Below, one piece after another: positions 59,801-64,000 of a DNA stretch of 64,000 bases (position 1 is the first letter of the stretch; each line of letters opens with the position of its first letter). Source of the stretch: Ciona intestinalis (lineage: Eukaryota; Chordata; Ascidiacea; Phlebobranchia; Cionidae); the NCBI RefSeq assembly GCF_000224145.3, contig NW_004190423.2:189494-253493 (forward strand), read 5' to 3'. The position numbers were made by a program, and so were the translations under genes. The notes under the pieces are model-generated. The model did not search any database, was not told the origin of the DNA, and saw nothing but the letters and a program-made list of their open reading frames with translations.

Positions 59801-62800
59801 GGCTAAGTCAATTCGGAGGTAACGACACATTTGACGATATTTTTAATATTTTGACAACATTTTAAGACATTTCTATGTTTGGCGCCCTCGAAAACTGGTT
59901 AGCACACCTGCCTTTTATATCTGTACATTCAAATTTTTATTTTTTTTTGTTTATTTTGAATTTAATCTTTTTTTGAATTTATGTTTAAAGTTTCCATATT
60001 TTAAATATAATAGTTTATATATTTTGATTTTATATTATATGATTTATGGTTTTTATTTTCATGTTTTTACACCAGGAGTTATATCTGGCCTTGACATCAC
60101 AATCGATGATGACATCATAGTCAGCGACAGTGACAACAATCGGGTTCAAATTTTCGACAGATTCGGAAATTTTCGTTTAAAATTTGACACCGGTAGCGAT
60201 TTTAAACCGAAAGGACTCTTCGTAACTCAACAGCGCCTCATAGTGGTTTGTTGTGGGAGCGAGGTTCGGGTGTTTACAATGGGTGAGATAGAAATAATAT
60301 AACTTTACATAGAAATCATAAACTAATACTTAAAATAATATTTTTCGAATTTTAAATTTGCAACCTAAATTTATTGATATAGTATTCTAACTGTAGTTCT
60401 AATATACATACACTGTTATTTTGTTATTTTTATATTTAGACGGCCGATTAAAGCTTTGTTTCGGACAAGGAACATTCCGGAACAATTGTTACAGCGTTTG
60501 TTCCGACACAATGGGTAATTATTACGTCACAGACATAGTTGGACATACGGTCACTGTTTACGACGAAACCGGAAATATTAGAAAAAGGTTTGGTTACCAA
60601 GGTAACAGATGATGTCATTTGTATTTTTTCTATATTTGTGATAAAATTGCACTTAATCCTAAACATTGTATAATTTTTGTTGTTTAAAAAAAAATGGTCA
60701 AATTTCTATAAAAAATGTTCACGTATAGATTCTTTTCTGTTTCATTTTTTTTAAAAATTATTATTTATGATTTTTATGTTCAGGGTCAAAACTTATGAAC
60801 TTCAACCAGCCGGTGGCGGTAGCGATCAGTCGACGTAATGAACTCGTTGTGAGCGACAGTCAGAACCATCAGATTAAGGTAACAGGTTGTCTAAATTGTC
60901 AGCCACACAGAAAAACAATCACCCACAAAATTACGTTTGTGGTAACCCTTAAGCAAGCATGAGGTGTATGAAACAGAACACTCGTGTTATAACGACTGTC
61001 GTTGCCCTGCCATGCGAGGATAAATAAGTTACATGCGTGGTAACTCGTAAGCACGAACGAGGTGTATGAAACAAAACACTCGTATTATAATGACTGTCAT
61101 TGCCCACCACGCAAAACAAACAAGTTACACCCATCCATATAAATATATACACCAGGTGTATTCACTAGCTGGTCGACCGTTACATGCAATTGGTGGCAAA
61201 GGAACAAATGATGGGGAGTTTTGGAATCCGTTTGGAATTTGTTTCGACGCAGCCGGTTATTTATACGTGGCCGATTGTGGCAATGACAGGTGAATGGCTT
61301 ATTATGACATAACTAACTCAGTGTTTGGTTAAATGACCACGTTTTTACTGGATAGTTTTTATGAATACCTTGTTTACTCTCGTTTTATTATAACACGAAC
61401 AAGCTACACCATGTTAGGTTTATTGCATTTTAATAAAGTTTGTTTTGTGCGTTTTAATAATTTAAAGTTGGTTTGGCTTTAAATCCCATAGAGATAAAGA
61501 AATAATTTCACATATTATTCGTATTTTAACAAAACCTTCTTATTTTTGTTCCTCAATTACACCATTAAGCTTATTATTACATCATAAAGTTATCATCACG
61601 CTCATTATTACAGAATCAGTCAGTTTGACGACCGATATCGCTTCCTACGTCATGTGATCACACGCATGAACGGTTTAAAGATGCCGAGTTTCGTCAAAGT
61701 TAATTCTCTCGGTCAACTGGTAGTAGCGGAGTGGGGGAGACAGTGCGTTAAAGTGTTTAGTCTCGAAACTGCTGTGTGACATTATCAATTATGACATCAT
61801 CACTTGTGATGTCATCAAACATAATGCAAGCGACCGCGACAAGAATAATGACATCATTAGACACAAACTCTGATTGTGACATCAAGAGTAGTTACATCAC
61901 AAATACGACATCGTCAATTATGACATCATCACTTATGACATCATCAGTTACACCACACCCACCTACGAAAGCCCTTAAAGAGTAAGTCACATGACCGTTA
62001 TTCCCCTCGTCACGATCAGTAGCCGTAACCATGGCAACCCTTGTACCAGGGGTCGTGTTCTCCAACACGGAGATCTTATATTGTTGGGGTTGGTCGAACA
62101 CTGGGGAGTTGTCGTTGACATCACTCACCGTGATTGTCATCTAATAATGAGATAGTGTGATGTCATAATACAATAATAATGCAATATATATGTAACTTAT
62201 ATATCCTAGCATGGCGGGGCAACGACAGTCGTTATAACACGGGTGTTCTGTTTCATACACCTTGTGTCAGCTTACGAGTTACCACGTATGTAACATTAAT
62301 GGCGGCAGTGTAAAGCAGTTTAATGCCCAATAAGTGTCTTGCCCAAGGTCTTATCCGCCCACAATGATAGCAGCATCAAGCCTTGAACCCATAACCTCCA
62401 TGTTAGAGGCAGGCGCACCAACCACATTCTACAATATACCTCTCCTTATGACATCATAATTACCTTCTTTGTTGTTTTCTTTCTATTGTTTCTAGAACCT
62501 CTTACGTTATCCGTAGCAACTATCGTCAGTTTATGTTCCGATATTACTTCACGGTCCAGTGGTTTCACGAGTCGTATCTTGCCCTGTGTCATAATGGGTG
62601 TTTATGACATCATAGCAACATCAAATAAATTTTATATTTGTTTACCAGAAAAAAAATTGTTTTGTAAAAATGCCTGGCAGCATATATAATATATAAATTT
62701 TTTTATCTTAAATTTGAAACCTAATTGAAACCTTAAAAAAGAAGATTAAGAGCAAAATAATGATTTTTAAAACATGCTTTGGGTAAAAACTACTTGAGTA

Positions 62801-64000
62801 AAAGCGCCAACTACAAAAAAGATGTTAACAAAAATGTTAGTTCAATAAATTCAACATTTTGAAATATTTACTTGAATATTACTGCCTAGTAACAACATAA
62901 CAATAAATATCACTGTTCTAACTTATTGGTTATAATGTTTAAAGTTAAGAAGAAAATTGGGGGTTGGCCTGCCCCCCCTGGTTTGGTGCCTATAATACCA
63001 TACAACATATAATATTAGTAATATATATTTGTTGAAACGTTTACTGATTAAAGGAATAATTAATACCAATATTTGATGAATGGTAAAGAACCCCACCGCC
63101 CCATGTAACTTGTATGTTACATCACCATATGCTGAGTCATCGATATCCATAGCGATTGCTGACGTCACAATGCTGCCTGGTTGTAAATCTTCGGGGATTT
63201 CAATCTGGATGAAAAAGTTTCAAATATGGGATATTATAATAAGGTCCTATAGCCAAGTGCTCTTCAACCTTTTATGGGTTGGTGAACCCATAAAGTTGTT
63301 GCGACAAACTCATGCACCCCTGATTGCTTTAACTTAAAAAAAATGACGTTTCACATTTCCCAGTGATGCAAGATATAGAATTCATATAAAAAAAACTGTA
63401 GGAAAGTGGCTAAATTTGTTAAAAATGTTCAAAACTGAGTATTATTACTGAAAATTGTTGAAGTTTGTGATGCACCCTTGTATACCTTTTTGCACTGGTG
63501 CACCCCTGGCATATTTTGGTGCACCGTGCACACCGGTTGAAGAGCACTGCTATAGCTTATAGTAAGCGTTGAACGATGGGTCAGCAGATAGGACCTTATT
63601 AATTTCAAATGTCTAGTGCTATAACTGCTGCTTACATTGTATCTGAATGTTTGATCCTTATACAGATAGACATAAAGGTTCTTGGGCAAAAAAGTTAAAG
63701 AACATTTCTCCAATGGTTTACTAATGGGTTGTAGCAGCCTGGGTGTTGAGGTAATGGGTCAACTCTGGTCTAAATCCCAGTTACCATGGCGTGCCTCACT
63801 GTAGGACCTCACCCATATAGAATAGAATGTGCATATACAATGTTGGGGTAATAGGCCAACTCTAGTCTAACAAGAACCTCACCCACATAGAATACAATGA
63901 AAACACAATGTATAATCTTCCCACTCACATCATAGTTATCCTCAGTAAACACGGGGTAATTATCGTTGACATCATCGACCCTCACCCTCACGATGACCCT
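44827..64000 (-). CDS. Large cadherin with membrane-adjacent domain, 3' half
   Basis: Exons, 5' to 3': window edge-63929, 63204-63067, 62583-62464, 62140-61963, 55318-55104, 54845-54688, 54443-54295, 53910-53703, 52787-52496, a missing part, 48061-47901, 47777-47584, 47174-47056, 46159-46124, 45877-45805, 45576-45484, 44964-44827. Phases agree except across 52496-48061, where at least one exon was not found (cadherin-like VCYVTIATAEQDNHQLK near 48.67 kb is a candidate). Repeats show Ca-binding linkers VDDVNDNYPVF, VSDVNDNSPVF, VDVNDHVPKF and LDDVNDNRPNF, with LDRE-type motifs; the last linker (DDVIDEPPRF) is degenerate. After the last repeat, about 100 residues without cadherin motifs (VLESPPDVVREQQEKFSETL, VTIDDVSPHLTTKRERDV) resemble the membrane-adjacent domain of PCDH15/CDH23, which is inference. 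One TM segment (HIAVFLLLFLLILLIVLF) precedes a short tail ending NNGLSE. Two plus-strand genes sit in its introns. The terminal exon is the least certain. Confidence 0.8.
45235..45452 (-). repeat. SINE tail, two tandem reverse copies
   Basis: Two units with ACATACGTGGTAACTYGTAA, GAGGTGTATGRAACAGAACA and TTGCCCCGCCATG; the same 97-bp module as at 23.2 kb, in the last cadherin intron. Confidence 0.8.
46186..46295. mobile_element. Partial MITE family A
   Basis: GGTGGGTAAGATGGATACCG, CATAATATCCAATAATTCCC and GATTGTGTTTTTTACAACCA mark one half of the element. It lies in a cadherin intron. Confidence 0.6.
47246..47448. mobile_element. Palindromic MITE family A
   Basis: AGTAGGATGGGGGGAGATGG to CTTTCCCCACCCTACTATAT, with GTAAACAAAGAACATTCAAA and AAACACGATCAGGATATTTG. 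Both ends are intact; it lies in a cadherin intron and is followed by a family-B unit to about 47560. Confidence 0.85.
48448..48578. mobile_element. MITE family C copy
   Basis: TATTTCTTTGTTTGTTCTTT, then GAGCTACGCTGTAGTGTAAA, AAAAGAACAAACAAAGAAAT and CTACGCTGACCTGCGCTGAA. The ends are inverted copies and match 51248-51375. Confidence 0.8.
49691..52098 (+). CDS. Fatty-acid-hydroxylase-superfamily enzyme, cholesterol-25-hydroxylase-like
   Basis: Six exons, all phases agreeing: 49691-49974, 50669-50831, 51059-51192, 51413-51524, 51688-51857, 52038-52098; 924 nt, 307 aa from the ATG at 49691 (an in-frame upstream ATG at 49628 would add 21 residues). Members are ER membrane di-iron oxygenases acting on sterols or lipids. 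All three histidine boxes are seen: HFTFH (HxxxH) in QHFTFHKIPTLYR, HKKHH (HxxHH) in RLFHKKHHTH, and HCEHH (HxxHH) in SRRHCEHHHNGN. ENHCGFDFPYSYDKILPDGL followed by NYQPIFTYIDALMDW matches the C-terminal layout of CH25H. Hydrophobic spans include VLRAGVIILVGVLYW and MVRHLVVGLVLYDVAFFL. The short central exon is needed to supply the second His box. The substrate cannot be read from sequence. The gene lies antisense in a cadherin intron. Confidence 0.85.
50000..50203. mobile_element. Palindromic MITE family A in hydroxylase intron 1
   Basis: AGTAGGGTGGGGGAGATGGG to CTTTCCCCACCCTACTATAT, with complete internal landmarks, starting 25 bp after the exon 1 donor. Confidence 0.85.
50520..50625 (-). 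mobile_element. SINE fragment
   Basis: CGTTAAGTGTCTTGCCCAAA, CACGCCCACAATGGTAGCA and CTCTGGGCTCGAGTCAGGCG are the head-proximal part of the SINE; it lies in hydroxylase intron 1. Confidence 0.6.
51248..51375. mobile_element. MITE family C copy in hydroxylase intron 3
   Basis: AAATATCTACACCCAGCGTT and CGCAGGTCGGCGTAGATATT form a local inverted repeat, followed by TTCTTTGTTTGTTCTTTTAG and its inverse AAAGAACAAACAAAGAAATA. It is 56 bp downstream of the donor. Confidence 0.8.
52411..52470. mobile_element. Minimal MITE family A remnant (about 60 bp)
   Basis: AGTAGGGGGGGGGGGCAAGA and CATCTTACCCCAACCTACCA face each other with only about 15 bp between them; the core has been deleted. Confidence 0.65.
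53433..53640. mobile_element. Palindromic MITE family A
   Basis: AGTAGGGTGGGCCCGGGGAG to CCCATCTTACCCCACCCAAC in a cadherin intron, with a full internal region. Confidence 0.8.
53967..54170. mobile_element. Palindromic MITE family A
   Basis: AGTAGTGTTGGGGAAGATGG to CCATCTTCCCCCACTCTACT in a cadherin intron; complete. Confidence 0.85.
54489..54672. mobile_element. Palindromic MITE family A
   Basis: GTAGGTGGGTAAAATGGTCG, then AACAAAGAACATTCAAAGAA and AAACACGATCAGGATATTTA. The right terminus is worn and ends about 15 bp before a cadherin exon. Confidence 0.7.
54888..55075 (+). mobile_element. SINE tail and body copy
   Basis: TTATCCTCACATGGCGGGGC, GTTATAACACGGGTGTTCTG, CTCGTGCCCGCTTACAAGTT and CATTAGTGACCACTGG in order, 29 bp before a cadherin exon edge. 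Confidence 0.7.
55453..55525 (+). repeat. 24-bp tandem repeat containing TGACGTCA
   Basis: GTTTGTGACGTCACAGATCA starts at 55456, 55480 and 55504, three units exactly 24 bp apart, each carrying a perfect TGACGTCACAG. It lies in the large cadherin intron. Confidence 0.9.
55690..55970. mobile_element. MITE family A with tandemly expanded left terminus
   Basis: The terminal word TGTGGGGTAAGATGGGACAC is repeated about four times at 55705-55800, followed by an intact core (GATCGTGTTTTAAACAATTA) and right end CCCATCTTACCCCCCCCACT. It mirrors the expansion at 38744-38850. A partial copy follows at 55983-56055. Confidence 0.85.
57173..61779 (+). CDS. Death-domain plus NHL-repeat protein
   Basis: Eleven exons with consistent phases: 57173-57227, 57297-57321, 57815-57898, 58339-58790, 58925-59026, 59264-59500, 60076-60282, 60440-60601, 60784-60878, 61156-61289, 61614-61779; 1719 nt, 572 aa. 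The N terminus MGGKLSHNELD fits an N-myristoylation motif (Gly2, Ser6) and is followed by a basic stretch (KRSKKRNFLKQVKRDRR). Residues about 60-140 form a Death-type fold: SWYLGRRLGFNEIEVQRM, then NVLLSWRRRHKWKATVQNLV. A low-complexity linker follows. From about residue 319 NHL repeats run to the end (GLDITIDDDIIVSDSDNNRV, YYVTDIVGHTVTVYD, ELVVSDSQNHQIK, YLYVADCGNDR, QLVVAEWGRQCVKVF), giving at least five blades. No RING or B-box is present, so it is not a TRIM-NHL protein. Membrane-linked signalling is inferred from the architecture. It lies antisense in a cadherin intron. Confidence 0.8.
58812..58905 (+). mobile_element. SINE head fragment in intron 4 of the Death-NHL gene
   Basis: ACAGTAGTTAGCGTGTTTGC is A-box-like, and CGGATTCAAGGCTCGACGCT is B-box-like plus the linker. 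The body is missing. Confidence 0.6.
59521..59716. mobile_element. Palindromic MITE family A in the Death-NHL gene
   Basis: AGTACTGTGGGGTAAGATGA to CCTCCCCCCGTCCTACTAT with full core, starting 20 bp after the exon 6 donor. Confidence 0.8.
60885..61130 (-). repeat. SINE tail, two tandem reverse copies
   Basis: Two units carrying GCATGAGGTGTATGAAACAG / GAACGAGGTGTATGAAACAA and TTATAACGACTGTCGTTGCC, in the intron before exon 61156-61289. Confidence 0.75.
62190..62420. mobile_element. SINE tail (plus) and head (minus) fragments
   Basis: Tail module at 62195-62300 (TATCCTAGCATGGCGGGGCA, CACCTTGTGTCAGCTTACGA) followed by head/linker module at 62325-62420 (GTGTCTTGCCCAAGGTCTTA, TTAGAGGCAGGCGCACCAAC) in a cadherin intron. 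Confidence 0.6.
63720..63905 (+). repeat. Family-B units
   Basis: One complete and one partial 97-bp unit (CATGGCGTGCCTCACTGTAG, CAATGTTGGGGTAATAGGCC), ending about 25 bp before the most 5' visible cadherin exon. Confidence 0.8.

Overview
This is a eukaryotic window, most consistent with a solitary ascidian (Ciona-like tunicate). It is AT-rich, has many short GT-AG introns, carries animal gene families (CSB/ERCC6 helicase, Dickkopf, cadherin, Ig, Death and NHL domains), and has repeat families typical of a compact tunicate genome. No bacterial features were seen. Three runs of exactly 50 N (7531-7580, 13180-13229, 36193-36242) are assembly gaps. All gene models were built by eye from splice sites, reading-frame phase and family resemblance.

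Layout. 1-11.0 kb: ERCC6 (Cockayne syndrome B SWI/SNF ATPase), minus strand, 18 exons, with the 3' end outside the window. 11.0-12.6 kb: divergent promoter region. 12.6-24.6 kb: a complete 8-exon plus-strand gene for a 329-residue protein with one Ig domain, a ZASP-like motif and an ALP/Enigma-type C terminus. 24.6-28.7 kb: no gene recognised. 28.7-35.2 kb: a complete 4-exon minus-strand Dickkopf gene (225 aa) whose large first intron holds an exact 40-bp tandem array. 35.3-39.7 kb: mostly repeats and unassigned open frames. 39.7-42.1 kb: a tentative small minus-strand gene. 43.2-44.5 kb: the 3' part of an unrecognised plus-strand gene. 44.8-64 kb: a large minus-strand cadherin (3' half), with its cytoplasmic tail at the low-coordinate end. 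Two plus-strand genes lie inside cadherin introns: a cholesterol-25-hydroxylase-like di-iron enzyme (49.7-52.1 kb) and a Death-domain plus NHL-propeller protein with an N-myristoylation motif (57.2-61.8 kb).

Repeats fill most introns. They include a palindromic ~190-bp MITE with many copies, a tRNA-derived SINE whose tail is tandemly amplified, a 97-bp family seen singly and in a 9-copy array, a second MITE with three copies, hAT-like TIR elements, a ~650-bp foldback element and several minisatellites.

The most unusual signal is the palindrome TGACGTCA and its variants (TGACATCA, TGATGTCA, TTACGTCA). It is very frequent and repeatedly sits at the two ends of introns, fused to the 3' splice site as TGACRTCACAG and just inside 5' splice sites. 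Because the motif is self-complementary, copies at the two ends of one intron could pair in the pre-mRNA. This is a hypothesis, with counting tests given below.
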